Assembly: GCF_009902005.1 (NCBI RefSeq)
Contig: NZ_WUTT01000001.1
Coordinates: forward strand, 1 to 34,068
Direction: 5' to 3'
Length of the DNA stretch: 34,068 nucleotides
Origin: Halomonas alimentaria
GTDB lineage: Bacteria > Pseudomonadota > Gammaproteobacteria > Pseudomonadales > Halomonadaceae
Each line of letters opens with the position of its first letter. Position 1 is the first letter of the stretch. The notes under the pieces are model-generated. The model was not told the DNA's origin and ran no database searches. It worked only from the letters and a program-made list of their open reading frames with translations. Positions 16,196 to 26,331 of the stretch are shown in pieces. Position numbers and translations under genes: made by a program.

Positions 16196-18471
16196 GCGCC
16201 CTCCTCGTTCGACTCTTCCTGCAGTGTCAGTCCCACCTTGCGCGCCAGGTCGACAAACCCGGGGAAGGAGGTGGCCACGTTGGCGCAGTCATCGATGATG
16301 ATCTCCCCACTGGCGCGCAGGGCGGCGATGGCAAACGCCATGGCGATGCGGTGATCCTCGAGGCTGTCGATGCGCCCGCCGCCATAGTTGGGACCTTCGA
16401 CATTGCCACCGCCCACGATATCGATGCCATCGGGATACAGAGTGTGCTCGACGCCGATGGCGGCCAGTCCGTCGGCCATGGCCTGCAGCCGGTCGGACTC
16501 CTTGACCCGCAGCTCCTCGGCACCACGCAGTCGGGTAGTGCCCTCGGCGTTGGCCGCGGCGATAAACAGCGCCGGGAACTCGTCGATGGCCAGCGGCACC
16601 TGATCCACCGGGATCTCGATGCCCTTGAGGGGAGCGTAGCGGATATGCAGGTCGGCCACCGGCTCGCCGCCCACCTCACGCTCGTTCGTCAGGCGCAGGT
16701 CGGCCCCCATGAGCTGGAGGATATTGATCACCCCGATGCGGGTCGGATTGATGCCGACATGCTCCAGCACCAGGTCGGAGCCGGGGGTGATCGCCGCCGC
16801 CACCAGGAAGAAGGTGGCCGAGGAGATATCGCTGGGCACGTCGATGGGGGCCGCGGTGAGCTTGCCGCCACCTTCGAGCCAGCAAGTATCGTCCTCACGA
16901 TGCACCGCGTAGCCGAACCCGGTCAGCATGCGCTCGGTATGATCCCGGGTCGGTGCCGGCTCACGCACGCGGGTCTCGCCCTCGGCGTAGAGGCCGGCGA
17001 GCAGCAGGCAGGACTTCACTTGGGCGCTGGCCATGGGCATGTCGTAGGTGATGCCCTTGAGCGCACGGCCGCCATGGAGATGCAGCGGCGGGCGGCCGCC
17101 CTCGGCGGTGTCGATCTCGGCACCCATCAGGCGCAGCGGATCGGCCACCCGGTTCATGGGGCGCTTGGTCAGCGAGGTGTCGCCGGTCAGCTCGGTATCG
17201 AAGGACTGGCCGGCCAGCAGCCCGGCAAACAGGCGCATGGCGGTGCCGGCATTGCCCACGTAGAGCGGCCCGGAGGGCGCCTTGAGGCCGTGCATGCCCA
17301 CACCGTGGACGGTCACGCGACCCTGGTGGGGGCCCTCGATGGCCACGCCCATCTCGCGAAACGCCTGCAGGGTGGCCAGGCTGTCCTCACCCTCCAGGAA
17401 ACCCTTGATCTCGGTAACCCCCTCGGCCAGGGCGCCGAGCATGATGGAGCGGTGGGAGATCGACTTGTCGCCGGGGACGCGGATGCGTCCGACTACGGCG
17501 CCGCCGGGGCTCACCCGGTAACGCAGCTTGCCTTGCTGTTGCATCTGGTATTCCGCCTGATAACTGGTCTTGTTGAGCAGGGATTCGAAGTAGTGCCGGG
17601 CGTGGCTGGCGCGATCGAAGGTCGCCAGCATGGCGTCGCCATCGCCGCGCTCCACGGCATCACGCAGCCGCGCCACACCGGCCTCGAAGTCGTCGAGGGA
17701 GGCGAGCACGGCGTCGCGGTTGGCGGTGAAGATATCGCGCCACATCACCGGATCACTGCCGGCGATACGGGTGAAGTCGCGAAAGCCGCCGGCGGCGTAG
17801 CGAAAGATCTCGAGGCGCTCGTCCTGGCGGGCCAAGGTATCCACCAGCGAGAAGGCCAGCAGGTGCGGCAGGTGGCTGGTACGTGCCAGCACCTGGTCGT
17901 GGCGCGCCACGTCCATCTCCAGCACCTCGGCGCCGCACGCCGCCCACAGCGCACGCACACGGGCAAGCGCCGCCGGGTCGGTATCCGGCTCGGGCGTGAG
18001 GATCACCTTGTGGTCGACATAGAGCTCGGGGTTGGCCGCCGCCACACCACTCTTCTCGGAGCCGGCGATGGGATGGCCAAGCACCAGGTTCGGCGGCACG
18101 CGGCCGAAGGCGGCGATGGCGCAGTCGCGGATGGCGGCCTTGGTGCTGCCCACATCGGTGATCACCACCTCAGGGGCGGCGCGCGCAAGCAGGCCGGCGA
18201 GCTCGCCCATCACGCCACGCATGGCCAGCACCGGCACCGCCAGCACCACCAGGCTGACGTCGTCGATGACGTTCTCGAGACGCGTGTCGCCGCCGTCGAT
18301 CAGCCCCATCTCGATGCCGCGGGCGATCTCGTCCGGGTCGGGGTCACAAGAGAGAATGGCGCCCCGAAACCCGGCGTCGCGCAGAGCCGCGGCCAGGGAG
18401 CCGCCGATCAGGCCGAGCCCGACGATCAGGATGCGGGACTCGGCGACCGGCTGTTTCACCAGTGATGCCAT
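16192..18471 (-). CDS. Bifunctional prephenate dehydrogenase / 3-phosphoshikimate 1-carboxyvinyltransferase (TyrA-AroA fusion)
   Basis: A 759-residue fusion. The N-terminal third (about residues 1-300) is TyrA, with the NAD-binding [20 protein letters not shown], and makes 4-hydroxyphenylpyruvate for tyrosine. The C-terminal two thirds are EPSP synthase (AroA): [52 protein letters not shown], and RVKESDRL near the end. The join is around [26 protein letters not shown] and SLTKRP resemble the class II type, but NAGTAMR keeps the Gly of glyphosate-sensitive enzymes. It follows pheA by 3 nt. Such fusions are known in Halomonas, Pseudomonas and Acinetobacter. Confidence 0.95.
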   Translation of the reverse strand: MASLVKQPVAESRILIVGLGLIGGSLAAALRDAGFRGAILSCDPDPDEIARGIEMGLIDGGDTRLENVIDDVSLVVLAVPVLAMRGVMGELAGLLARAAPEVVITDVGSTKAAIRDCAIAAFGRVPPNLVLGHPIAGSEKSGVAAANPELYVDHKVILTPEPDTDPAALARVRALWAACGAEVLEMDVARHDQVLARTSHLPHLLAFSLVDTLARQDERLEIFRYAAGGFRDFTRIAGSDPVMWRDIFTANRDAVLASLDDFEAGVARLRDAVERGDGDAMLATFDRASHARHYFESLLNKTSYQAEYQMQQQGKLRYRVSPGGAVVGRIRVPGDKSISHRSIMLGALAEGVTEIKGFLEGEDSLATLQAFREMGVAIEGPHQGRVTVHGVGMHGLKAPSGPLYVGNAGTAMRLFAGLLAGQSFDTELTGDTSLTKRPMNRVADPLRLMGAEIDTAEGGRPPLHLHGGRALKGITYDMPMASAQVKSCLLLAGLYAEGETRVREPAPTRDHTERMLTGFGYAVHREDDTCWLEGGGKLTAAPIDVPSDISSATFFLVAAAITPGSDLVLEHVGINPTRIGVINILQLMGADLRLTNEREVGGEPVADLHIRYAPLKGIEIPVDQVPLAIDEFPALFIAAANAEGTTRLRGAEELRVKESDRLQAMADGLAAIGVEHTLYPDGIDIVGGGNVEGPNYGGGRIDSLEDHRIAMAFAIAALRASGEIIIDDCANVATSFPGFVDLARKVGLTLQEESNEEGA

Positions 18472-18474
18472 GCC

Positions 18475-19566
18475 TCAGAGCACGCCGACGGGGTAGGAGC
18501 CCAGCACCTTCACCTCGGCGGCACGCAGGCGCACCTCCTCCAGCACCGCGGCGACCCGGGGCTCGTCGCGGTGGCCCTTGAAGTCGATGAAGAACACGTA
18601 GTTCCACACGCCGCTGCGCGAGGGGCGGGTCTCCAGGCGGGTCATGTCGATCTGGTGGCGATGGAACGGCTCCAGCAGGTCGTGCAGGGCACCCGGCTGG
18701 TTGCGCATGGCCACCACGATGGAGGTCTTGTCCTCGCCGGACATCGGCACGTCCTGGTTGCCGATGATCAGGAAACGCGTGGAGTTGTCCGGGCGATCCT
18801 CGATCTTCTCGGCGAGCCGGGTGAGGCCGTAGAGCTTGGCCGACATGTCACCGGCGATGGCCGCACTGTGCCACTCGGTCTTGACCAGGCGCGCCGCCTC
18901 GGCATTGGAGGAGACCGGCACCCGCTCGGCCTGGGGATAGTGGGCGTCGAGCCACTTGCGGCACTGGGCGAAGGACTGCGGATGCGAGTAGATACGCGAG
19001 ACCTTGTCCTGGCGGGTGGTCTCGCTCACCAGCAGGTGATGGTGGATGCGCAGCACCACCTCGCCGCAGATGCGCAGGCCTGAGTCCATGAAGGAGTCCA
19101 GGGTGTGGTTGATCACTCCCTCGGTGGAGTTCTCCACCGGCACCACGCCGTAGTTGACCGCGCCGGCCTCGACCTCGCGGAACACCTCGTCGATGGCGGC
19201 CATGGGCAGGCTCACCGCGCTCTCGCCGAAGTGCTTGAGGGTGGCCTGCTGGGTGAAGGTGCCCTCCGGTCCCAGGTAGGCGACCTTGATGGGCTGCTCC
19301 AGGGCCAGGCAGGCGGACATGATCTCGCGGAACAGCCGCGCCACCTCTTCGCTATCCAGCGGCCCCTTGTTGAGCGCCATGATCCGGCGCAGCACCTGGG
19401 CTTCCCGCTCGGGGCGATAGAATACCGCCCCGGCGTCGGCGGCGGTCTTGACCTGGGCGACCCGCTGGGCGCACTCGGCGCGCTCGTTCATCAGCGTCAG
19501 CAGCTGGCTGTCCAGGTCGTCGATGCGGTCACGCAGCGCATCTAGATCGATGGGGGTGTCACTCAT
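18475..19566 (-). CDS. pheA: Chorismate mutase / prephenate dehydratase (P-protein)
   Basis: Converts chorismate to prephenate and then phenylpyruvate. The AroQ-type mutase domain occupies residues about 1-90 (LDALRDRIDDLDSQLLTLMN), the dehydratase domain follows (KVAYLGPEGTFTQQA, catalytic TRF in DNSTRFLIIG), and the ACT domain (SIVVAMRNQPGALHDLLEPF, LETRPSR) should bind phenylalanine for feedback. The length of 363 residues is typical. It starts 7 nt after the serC stop. The hisC gene found between pheA and tyrA in Pseudomonas is missing here. Confidence 0.97.
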   Translation of the reverse strand: MSDTPIDLDALRDRIDDLDSQLLTLMNERAECAQRVAQVKTAADAGAVFYRPEREAQVLRRIMALNKGPLDSEEVARLFREIMSACLALEQPIKVAYLGPEGTFTQQATLKHFGESAVSLPMAAIDEVFREVEAGAVNYGVVPVENSTEGVINHTLDSFMDSGLRICGEVVLRIHHHLLVSETTRQDKVSRIYSHPQSFAQCRKWLDAHYPQAERVPVSSNAEAARLVKTEWHSAAIAGDMSAKLYGLTRLAEKIEDRPDNSTRFLIIGNQDVPMSGEDKTSIVVAMRNQPGALHDLLEPFHRHQIDMTRLETRPSRSGVWNYVFFIDFKGHRDEPRVAAVLEEVRLRAAEVKVLGSYPVGVL

Positions 19567-19573
19567 GGTTTTA

Positions 19574-20722
19574 TCAGCCCCTTCTGTTTTCGAAATCGGC
19601 CATGAAGTCGATCAGCGCATCCACGGCGGCCTCGGGCACGGCGTTGTAGAGGCTCGCGCGCATGCCCCCCACACTGCGGTGACCCTTGAGGTTCAACAGC
19701 CCCGCCTGCTCGGCCTCGGCGAGGAACGGCTTGTCCAGGCGCTCGTCGGCAAGCACGAAGGGCACGTTCATGCGTGAGCGGTTGGCCGGCGCGATAGGGT
19801 TTGAGTAGAGCGCGCTGGCGTCGATGGCCGCGTAGAGCTTGGCGGCCTTGCGGGCGTTGATCGCCTCCATGGCCGCCAGGCCGCCGATATCGTCCTTGAG
19901 CCACTCGAACACCAGCCCCGCCAGGTACCAGCTATAGGTGGCCGGGGTGTTGACCATGGAGCCGGCCTCGGCCAGGGCCTTGTAGCCGAACAGCGAGGGC
20001 ATGTCGGGCCGCGCGCGGTCGAGCAGGTCCTCGCGCACGATCACCACCACCAGGCCGGCCGGGCCGATGTTCTTCTGGGCACCGGCATAGATGATGCCGA
20101 ACCGCGAGACATCCAGCGGGCCGGAGAGGATGGACGAGGACATGTCGCAGACCAGCGGCACCTCGCTGCCGTCCGGCCGGCGGGGCCCGCCACCTTCACT
20201 GCCGGGAATGTAGTCGAACGCCAGGCCGCCGATGGTCTCGTTGGCGGTGTAGTGCAGGTAGGCAGCGTCGCCGGAGAACTCGAGCTGCTCCGGGCGCGGC
20301 ACCGCGGTATTGCCGTCGGCTTCGCTCGACGCCGCCACCCGGACATCACCGAACAGGTGGCGCGCCTCGGCGATGGCCTTGCGGCTCCAGATGCCGGTAT
20401 CGACGAAGTTGGCGCTGCCTCCCCGACCAAGCAGGTTGTAGGGCACGGCGGCGAACTGCTGGGTCGCCCCACCCTGGGTGAAGAGCACCTTGTAGTTGGC
20501 GGGGATGGCCAGCAGCTCGCGCAGGTCCGCCTCGGCCTTCTCGGCGATGGCGACATACTCCGGCGAGCGGTGGCTCATCTCCATCACCGAGAGGCCATGG
20601 CCGCGGTAGTCGAGCATCTCGTCGCGGGCCCGCTCCAGCACCGCGGTGGGCAGCGCCGCGGGACCGGCGCAGAAGTTGTGGTGGCGAATGGGGGACAGAC
20701 CCCCATTTCCGTTACTCCCCAT
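19574..20722 (-). CDS. serC: Phosphoserine aminotransferase
   Basis: A PLP enzyme of serine and pyridoxal phosphate synthesis. The family start is visible as [19 protein letters not shown], and the PLP lysine lies in [13 protein letters not shown]. The ATG at 20722 is chosen because CGGAGA lies 8 nt before it. An ATG at 20746 would add eight residues but has no ribosome site. Residues before RHHNFCAG ([12 protein letters not shown]) are encoded largely by a REP-like palindrome (20687-20708), so the usual N-terminus has been replaced. It overlaps the gyrA stop by 11 nt. Confidence 0.95.
   Translation of the reverse strand: MGSNGNGGLSPIRHHNFCAGPAALPTAVLERARDEMLDYRGHGLSVMEMSHRSPEYVAIAEKAEADLRELLAIPANYKVLFTQGGATQQFAAVPYNLLGRGGSANFVDTGIWSRKAIAEARHLFGDVRVAASSEADGNTAVPRPEQLEFSGDAAYLHYTANETIGGLAFDYIPGSEGGGPRRPDGSEVPLVCDMSSSILSGPLDVSRFGIIYAGAQKNIGPAGLVVVIVREDLLDRARPDMPSLFGYKALAEAGSMVNTPATYSWYLAGLVFEWLKDDIGGLAAMEAINARKAAKLYAAIDASALYSNPIAPANRSRMNVPFVLADERLDKPFLAEAEQAGLLNLKGHRSVGGMRASLYNAVPEAAVDALIDFMADFENRRG
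20687..20707. repeat. REP-like palindrome, copy 1 (inside serC start)
   Basis: AATGGGGG-ACAGA-CCCCCATT is a perfect 8-bp hairpin with a 5-nt loop. The reverse complement recurs at 20750-20770 with one change. It resembles the GGGGACAGACCCC repeats associated with REP/RAYT elements. It is translated in serC as the residues around NGGLSPI. Confidence 0.8.
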
Positions 20723-23402
20723 CGTGCTGATCTCCGTTATTTTCATCGAAATGGGGGTCTGTCCCCAATTCCTCCGATTCCTCGGGCTCGTCGATGCGTA
20801 CCGTCTTGACCAGCTTCTCGTCGTTGCCCAGGCGGATCAGCATCACGCCCTGGGTGTTGCGCGAGGTGATCGAGACCTCGTCGACGCGGGTCCGCACCAG
20901 GGTGCCGCGGTCGGTGATCAGCATCATCTCGTCGGAGGAGTAGACCTGCATGGCGGCGACCAGCGCGCCGTTACGCTCGCTGGTCTGCATGGCGATGACA
21001 CCCTGGCCACCGCGGCCACGCAGCGGGAACTCCTCGAGGCGGGTGCGCTTGCCATAGCCGTTCTCGGAGGCGGTGAGGATATAGATCTGGCCGCCGTTGG
21101 CGTGCTCGACGGTAGTGCCCTCCTCGTCCTCGCTCTCCGCCTCTCCATCAAAGCCGGCCTCGGCATCGATCAGCTGGCTCTGGGGGATGATCAGGCTGAT
21201 CACCTCGGCATCGTCGAGCAGGCGCATGCCGCGCACCCCACGGGCGGTGCGGCCCATGGCACGCACATTGCCCTCCTCGAAGCGGATCGCCTTGCCGTTG
21301 GAGGAGAGCAGCATGACGTGGTCGGAGCCGGAAGTGATGGCGGCGCCGATCAGGCGATCGCCCTCTTCGAGGTCGATGGCGATCAGGCCGACGCTGCGCG
21401 GCCGCGAGAACTGCTCGAGGCTGGTGCGCTTCACCGTGCCGCGGGCGGTGGCGAAGAAGATGTAGTTGTCCGGGTCATAGTGGCGCACCGGCAGGATGGC
21501 GTTGATCGCCTCACCCTCGTCCAGGGGCAGCATGTTGACCAGCGGCTTGCCCCGCGAGCCACGGCTGGCCGCCGGCATCTCGTAGACCTTGAGCCAGTAG
21601 ACCTTGCCGCGATTGGAGAACAGCAGCACGGTGTCGTGGGTGGAGGCCACCAGCAAGTGCTCGATGACGTCCTCGTCCTTCATGGCGGTAGCCGACTTGC
21701 CGCGACCGCCGCGGCGCTGGGCCTGGTAGTCGGAGAGCGGCTGGGTCTTGGCGTAGCCGGTGCGCGACACGGTAACCACCATGTCCTCCTCGGCGATCAG
21801 GTCTTCCATGGAGAGGTCGAGGTGGCTGGCCTGGATCTCGGTCTTGCGCGGATTGCCGAACTGGTCGCGCACCGCGATCAGCTCCTCGCGGATCACCTCG
21901 AGCAGGCGCTCGGCGGAGGCCAGGATCGCCATCAGCTCGGCGATCTTCTCGAGGATGCCCAGGTACTCATCGAGAAGCTTCTCGGTCTCCAGCCCGGTCA
22001 AGCGGTGCAGGCGCAGCTCGAGGATGGCCTGGGCCTGGGCCGGCGACAGGCGATACTGGCTGCCGGCCTGGTCGAGGCCGAAGCCCTCCTCGAGGTCCTC
22101 GGGCTTGCAGGAGGTGGCCCCGGCACGTTCGAGCATGCCGGTGACCTGCCCCGGCGGCCAGGTGCGGGCGAGCAGCTTCTCCTTGGCCTCGGCGGCGTTG
22201 GGGGAGCCCTTGATCAGCTCGATGACCTCGTCGATATTGGAGATCGCGACGGTGAGGCCCTCGAGGATATGGCCGCGCTCACGAGCCTTGCGCAGCTCAT
22301 AGAGGGTGCGTCGGGTGACCACTTCGCGGCGGTGGCGAATGAACGCCTCGAGGATCTCCTTGAGATTGAGGATCTTCGGCTGGCCGTTGTCGATGGCAAC
22401 CATGTTGATGCCGAAGACGGTCTGCAGCTGGGTCTGGGCGAAGAGGTTGTTGACCACCACCTCGCCGGATTCGCCGCGTTTGACCTCGATCACCACCCGC
22501 AGGCCGTCCTTGTCGGACTCGTCGCGCAGCTCGGCGATGCCCTCGATCTTCTTCTCCTTCACCAGCTCGGCGATCTTCTCGATCAGACGCGCCTTGTTCA
22601 CCTGGTAGGGAAGCTCGTTGACGATGATATGGTCGCGGCCACTCTTGTCGTCATGCTCGATGGTATGACAGGCACGCACATAGATGCGCCCGCGGCCGGT
22701 GCGGTACGCCTCGAGGATGCCGGCACGGCCGTTGATGATGCCACCGGTGGGGAAGTCGGGCCCGGGGATATGCTCCATCAGGTCATCGACGGAGAGGGTG
22801 TAGTCGTCGATCAGCGCCAGGCAGGCGTTGATGATCTCGCCCATGTTGTGGGGCGGGATATTGGTCGCCATGCCCACGGCGATGCCCGAGGAGCCGTTGA
22901 TCAGCAGGTTGGGGACCTTGGTGGGCAGCACCTCGGGGATGCGCTCGGTACCGTCGTAGTTGTCGACCCAGTCGACGGTCTCCTTCTCCAGGTCGGCCAG
23001 CAGCTCGTGGGCCAGGCGCGACATGCGCACCTCGGTGTAACGCATGGCCGCGGCACTGTCGCCGTCGATGGAACCGAAATTGCCCTGGCCATCGACCAGT
23101 ACGTGGCGCATGGAGAAGTCCTGGGCCATGCGCACGATGGTGTCGTAGACGGCACTGTCACCGTGGGGGTGATACTTACCGATGACATCGCCCACCACAC
23201 GGGCGGACTTCTTGTAGGGCTTGTTCCAGTCGTTGCCGAGCTCGTGCATGGCGAACAGCACACGCCGGTGAACCGGCTTGAGGCCATCGCGCACATCCGG
23301 CAGCGCCCGGCCGATGATCACGCTCATCGCGTAATCGAGGTACGACTGCTTCAGTTCGTCCTCGATGTTGACTGGCAGAATCTCTCTGGCGATGTCACCC
23401 AT
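20712..23402 (-). CDS. gyrA: DNA gyrase subunit A
   Basis: Cuts and rejoins DNA for negative supercoiling with GyrB. The 896-residue protein starts [20 protein letters not shown]. Catalytic Tyr122 lies in AAMRYTEVR, numbering as in E. coli, and the quinolone region [12 protein letters not shown] keeps Ser83 and Asp87, the sensitive state. The GyrA-box QRRGGRGK is present before the C-terminal beta-pinwheel. The acidic tail ends in residues encoded by a REP-like repeat. ATG 23402 has AAGGA upstream; a GTG at 23423 is rejected. A likely -10 (TATGAT, 23484-23479) suggests its own promoter. Confidence 0.98.
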   Translation of the reverse strand: MGDIAREILPVNIEDELKQSYLDYAMSVIIGRALPDVRDGLKPVHRRVLFAMHELGNDWNKPYKKSARVVGDVIGKYHPHGDSAVYDTIVRMAQDFSMRHVLVDGQGNFGSIDGDSAAAMRYTEVRMSRLAHELLADLEKETVDWVDNYDGTERIPEVLPTKVPNLLINGSSGIAVGMATNIPPHNMGEIINACLALIDDYTLSVDDLMEHIPGPDFPTGGIINGRAGILEAYRTGRGRIYVRACHTIEHDDKSGRDHIIVNELPYQVNKARLIEKIAELVKEKKIEGIAELRDESDKDGLRVVIEVKRGESGEVVVNNLFAQTQLQTVFGINMVAIDNGQPKILNLKEILEAFIRHRREVVTRRTLYELRKARERGHILEGLTVAISNIDEVIELIKGSPNAAEAKEKLLARTWPPGQVTGMLERAGATSCKPEDLEEGFGLDQAGSQYRLSPAQAQAILELRLHRLTGLETEKLLDEYLGILEKIAELMAILASAERLLEVIREELIAVRDQFGNPRKTEIQASHLDLSMEDLIAEEDMVVTVSRTGYAKTQPLSDYQAQRRGGRGKSATAMKDEDVIEHLLVASTHDTVLLFSNRGKVYWLKVYEMPAASRGSRGKPLVNMLPLDEGEAINAILPVRHYDPDNYIFFATARGTVKRTSLEQFSRPRSVGLIAIDLEEGDRLIGAAITSGSDHVMLLSSNGKAIRFEEGNVRAMGRTARGVRGMRLLDDAEVISLIIPQSQLIDAEAGFDGEAESEDEEGTTVEHANGGQIYILTASENGYGKRTRLEEFPLRGRGGQGVIAMQTSERNGALVAAMQVYSSDEMMLITDRGTLVRTRVDEVSITSRNTQGVMLIRLGNDEKLVKTVRIDEPEESEELGTDPHFDENNGDQHDGE
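20750..20770. repeat. REP-like palindrome, copy 2 (inside gyrA 3' end)
   Basis: AATGGGGG-TCTGT-CCCCAATT is the reverse complement of copy 1 at 20 of 21 positions. It is translated in gyrA as residues around ELGTDPHF near the C-terminus. The 42-bp interval between the copies contains the gyrA stop and the serC ribosome site and start. Confidence 0.8.
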
Positions 23403-23478
23403 GGGTCGTCGAATCCTTTGCACTGCAGGAGGTTGGCCGCCCGCCGTGGCGTTGCCTGGGGCGCCATAACAGCCTCAC

Positions 23479-23484
23479 ATCATA
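23479..23484 (-). promoter_or_regulatory. Possible extended -10 of the gyrA promoter
   Basis: On the minus strand TGGTATGAT carries TATGAT plus an upstream TG, resembling an extended -10. No good -35 was found at the usual spacing. It is about 80 nt before the gyrA start. Confidence 0.35.
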
Positions 23485-23536
23485 CCACTCCGACACGGGC
23501 AAAGGGAGTTGGCTGTGCCAGCCAGGACCCACCGCT

Positions 23537-23956
23537 CTACTCCAGCACGAGGGGGGCCAGCAGGTCATGCAGCTCGCCCTCGATGGGGATGGCGCGATTG
23601 GCGGCCACATCGAGCAGCACGAAGGTGATGGTGGCGCGACTCACCAGGGCATCGTCGCTCCGCCGGTGGATCTCCTGGGCCATGCGGGCGCTGCGCCTGC
23701 CCAGCTCGCAGATACGGCTGGCGATCTCGAGATCATCGCCGGCCACCGCCGCGGCGCAGTAGTCGATATTGACGTTCACCGCCACGAAGGCCACGTCGCC
23801 TCGCTGCAGGCGACGAAACAGGTCGGGCCGGTCATCGAAGTAAGCCCAGCGTCCCTCCTCCAGAAACTCCAGGTAGCGGGCGTTGTTGACGTGGCCATAG
23901 CCATCCAGGTGGTAGCCGCGGACGCGCAGCGAGGTTCGAGAGATTCGGCTATCCAT
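23537..23956 (-). CDS. Acyl-CoA thioesterase, hotdog fold (4HBT family)
   Basis: A 139-residue single-hotdog thioesterase. The motif GYGHVNNARYLEFLEEGRW near residue 18 is the 4HBT active-site signature (Asp replaced by the Gly-His-Val-Asn-Asn form of YbgC/FcoT-like enzymes), and VNVNIDYCAAA follows on the central strand. It should cleave acyl-CoA esters; the chain specificity is unknown. AGGAGAG precedes the ATG at 23956, preferred over an upstream start at 23998. It is transcribed toward gyrA but about 130 nt away. Confidence 0.88.
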   Translation of the reverse strand: MDSRISRTSLRVRGYHLDGYGHVNNARYLEFLEEGRWAYFDDRPDLFRRLQRGDVAFVAVNVNIDYCAAAVAGDDLEIASRICELGRRSARMAQEIHRRSDDALVSRATITFVLLDVAANRAIPIEGELHDLLAPLVLE

Positions 23957-24109
23957 GGGGGAGCTCTCCTGCCGGGGGAAAGCCTCGATTCTAGGCACCG
24001 ATTCGCCTCAATTTCAAACAATCGTTTTACGCCTCTCCGGCGATCGACGCTGGTACCCCTGCGCCCCTTCGGTAATAATGGCAGCCCTTTTCTCCGGGAA
24101 AAATGCTTC

Positions 24110-25033
24110 ATGTGGTTCAAGCACTTACACCTTTATCGACTGCACGACGCGCCCGAGCTGGACGCCACCACCCTGGAAGAGGCCCTGGCAGAGCAGGCCG
24201 CCCGCCCGCTGGGTGGCCAGGATCCCCGCCGCCTGGGCTGGACCTTCCCGGGCGGTCGCGCCGATACCGCCCGCCTCCACGAGCTGCAGGGCCAGCGCCT
24301 GCTCAGCGCGCTGCGCCAGGAGCGCCTGCTTCCCGCCAGCGTGGTCAAGGAGGAGGTCGATGAGCGCGCCGCCGAGGTGGAGACGCGCGAGGGGCGCAAG
24401 CTGCGCCGCCAGGAGAAGATCGCCATCAAGGAGCAGGTGGTAGAGGAACTGCTGCCGCGCGCCTTCGTGCGCAGCCAGAAGATCGACCTGTGGTGGGACA
24501 CCCGGCGGCGGCTGATCGGCATCAACGCCAGTTCGCGCACCCGCGCCGAGGAGCTCCTCGACCTGCTGCGCGAGACCCTGGGCAGCCTCAAGGTGACGCC
24601 GCTGGCGACCCAGGTGATGCCCATGCGGGCCATGACCCAGTGGCTCACCGACCCCGCCTCGCGCCCCGCCGACCTGGTGCTGGGCGATCAGGTGGAGCTC
24701 AAGGCCAAGGGTGACGACGGCGTGCTGCGGGCCCGCCAGGTGGACCTCGACAGCGACGAGATACAGCAACTGCTGGAGAGCGGCCGCCAGGCCAGCAAGC
24801 TGGCCGTGGAGGTCGAGGGGCGACTAAGCTTCGTGCTGCACGATGACCTGGCGCTGAAGTCCATTCGCTTCGGCGACGCCCTGATCGACGAGGCCAACGC
24901 CAGCGACGACGGCGACGATGCCCTGCTGCGCCTGGACACCGACTTCGTGCTGATGGCCCAGGCCCTGGGCGAGAATACCGAGCGCCTCATCGCCTGGCTG
25001 GGCGGCGAGGCCGGCACCGCAAGCGACGCTTGA
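24110..25033 (+). CDS. rdgC: Recombination-associated protein RdgC
   Basis: A 307-residue ring-forming dsDNA-binding protein that restrains RecA in gammaproteobacteria. It starts MWFKHLHLYRL, typical of the family (E. coli RdgC starts MLWFKNLMVYRL), with GWTFPGG, EVETREGRKLRRQEKIAIKE and ASSRTRAEELLDLLRETLGS. A TAATAAT box sits about 35 nt upstream. Its stop lies just before the next gene's start, so the two may be co-transcribed. It is probably unrelated to the thioesterase gene, which diverges from it. Confidence 0.94.
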   Translation: MWFKHLHLYRLHDAPELDATTLEEALAEQAARPLGGQDPRRLGWTFPGGRADTARLHELQGQRLLSALRQERLLPASVVKEEVDERAAEVETREGRKLRRQEKIAIKEQVVEELLPRAFVRSQKIDLWWDTRRRLIGINASSRTRAEELLDLLRETLGSLKVTPLATQVMPMRAMTQWLTDPASRPADLVLGDQVELKAKGDDGVLRARQVDLDSDEIQQLLESGRQASKLAVEVEGRLSFVLHDDLALKSIRFGDALIDEANASDDGDDALLRLDTDFVLMAQALGENTERLIAWLGGEAGTASDA

Positions 25034-25038
25034 GCACC

Positions 25039-26253
25039 ATGACCGACAATCGACCCGACAGCGACGCCCAGGATCCCTGGGCCGAGATCCGCCCCTACAA
25101 CGACGACGAGGTCGCCGGAGTACTGGCGCGGCTGACCCATGAGCCGGAACTGCTTGACGCCCTGACCCGTTTTCGCCTGCCGCGACTCTCGCGCGTCATG
25201 CCGGGCCTCTCGCGCACCCTGGCCAGCCTGGCGCTGCGCCGGCAGGCGCGCGGCGTGGCGAGCGTCAGGGACTTCCAGCAGCGCATCGCCGGCTATATGG
25301 AGCGGATGATTCGCACCTCTACCGACGCGTTCGAGACCGAGGGCCTGGATGCCCTGGACGACGATACCGCCTACCTGTTCATCGGCAACCACCGCGACAT
25401 CTCGCTGGACCCGGCCTTCGTCAACTACGCCCTCTACCTGGCCGGACGCAACACGGTACGCATCGCCATCGGCGACAACCTGCTCAAGAAGCCCTATGTC
25501 ACCGACCTGATGCGCTTGAACAAGAGCTTCATCGTGCCGCGCAGCGCCCGTGGCAAGCGCGCCATGCTTGCCGCCTACCAGAAGCTCTCCAGTTATATCC
25601 GCCACTCCATCACCGCCGACAACCACTCCATCTGGATGGCCCAGCGTGAGGGGCGCGCCAAGGATGGCATCGACCGCACCGACCCGGCGATCATCAAGAT
25701 GATGACCATAGCGCGGCGCGCCGAGGATCGCCAGGCGAGCCTGGGCGAGGCGATCGCCGAGCTGCGACTGGTGCCGGTGGCGATCAGCTACGAGTACGAC
25801 CCCTGCGACGTGCAGAAGGCCCGCGAGCTGCATGCGCTGCACTCCAGCGGCGCCTACGAGAAGGGGCAGTACGAGGATATCCAGTCCATCGTCGCCGGCA
25901 TCACCGGCCACAAGGGTCGCGTCAGGCTCAGCTTCGGGACGCCGCTGGACGCCTCCTTCGGCGCACCGGATGCCGTCGCCGCCGAGATCGACCGCCAGGT
26001 GCTCGAGGGCTATCACCTCTTCCCCAGCCACTACCTGGCGCTGGAGGCACTGGGCGAGGCACCCGAGCTGGTCGACCAGAGCGAGGTTACCGACGCCGAC
26101 CGCGCCCGCTTCCAGGCCCGCCTGCAACAGGTACCGGCCGAGCTGCGCGACTGGTGGCTGGCCCAGTACGCCAACCCGGTACTCAACAAGGCAGGCCGCG
26201 CGCCCTACGATCCTGCTGCCGAGCAGGACGAGCAGGACCAACAAGCCGAGTGA
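25039..26253 (+). CDS. PlsC-like acyltransferase (1-acyl-sn-glycerol-3-phosphate acyltransferase family)
   Basis: A 404-residue protein with the lysophospholipid acyltransferase fold. The block IGNHRDISLDPAFVNYAL is the HXnD catalytic motif, here with five residues between His and Asp rather than four unless the second Asp is used. NKSFIVPRSARGKRAM and IWMAQREGRAKDG correspond to the substrate-binding blocks (FPEG-like replaced by QREG). The N-terminal 100 residues are a family-specific extension. ATG 25039 is chosen over a TTG at 25030. It sits directly behind rdgC. The role in phospholipid synthesis is inferred from fold. Confidence 0.85.
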   Translation: MTDNRPDSDAQDPWAEIRPYNDDEVAGVLARLTHEPELLDALTRFRLPRLSRVMPGLSRTLASLALRRQARGVASVRDFQQRIAGYMERMIRTSTDAFETEGLDALDDDTAYLFIGNHRDISLDPAFVNYALYLAGRNTVRIAIGDNLLKKPYVTDLMRLNKSFIVPRSARGKRAMLAAYQKLSSYIRHSITADNHSIWMAQREGRAKDGIDRTDPAIIKMMTIARRAEDRQASLGEAIAELRLVPVAISYEYDPCDVQKARELHALHSSGAYEKGQYEDIQSIVAGITGHKGRVRLSFGTPLDASFGAPDAVAAEIDRQVLEGYHLFPSHYLALEALGEAPELVDQSEVTDADRARFQARLQQVPAELRDWWLAQYANPVLNKAGRAPYDPAAEQDEQDQQAE

Positions 26254-26270
26254 GCCCCGTCACGGGGCTC
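26252..26270 (+). terminator. Short GC hairpin after the acyltransferase gene
   Basis: GAGCCCCG-TCA-CGGGGCTC is an 8-bp perfect stem with a 3-nt loop, starting in the stop codon. It lacks a T-run. It may terminate or protect the transcript. Confidence 0.5.
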
Positions 26271-26331
26271 GCAATGCCGGGTCCGGCCACCTAGACTTCA
26301 GCAAACACTGATCCACCCCTCGAGCCCCTTC

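Noticed and set aside
16171..18465. 764-codon plus-strand open frame across tyrA-aroA
   Set aside because: Shadow of the TyrA-AroA fusion; His/Gly-rich with no recognisable motif.
20646..23762. 1,038-codon plus-strand open frame across gyrA
   Set aside because: Antisense of gyrA, a consequence of high-GC codon use; it also runs through the REP pair and neighbouring intergenic DNA.
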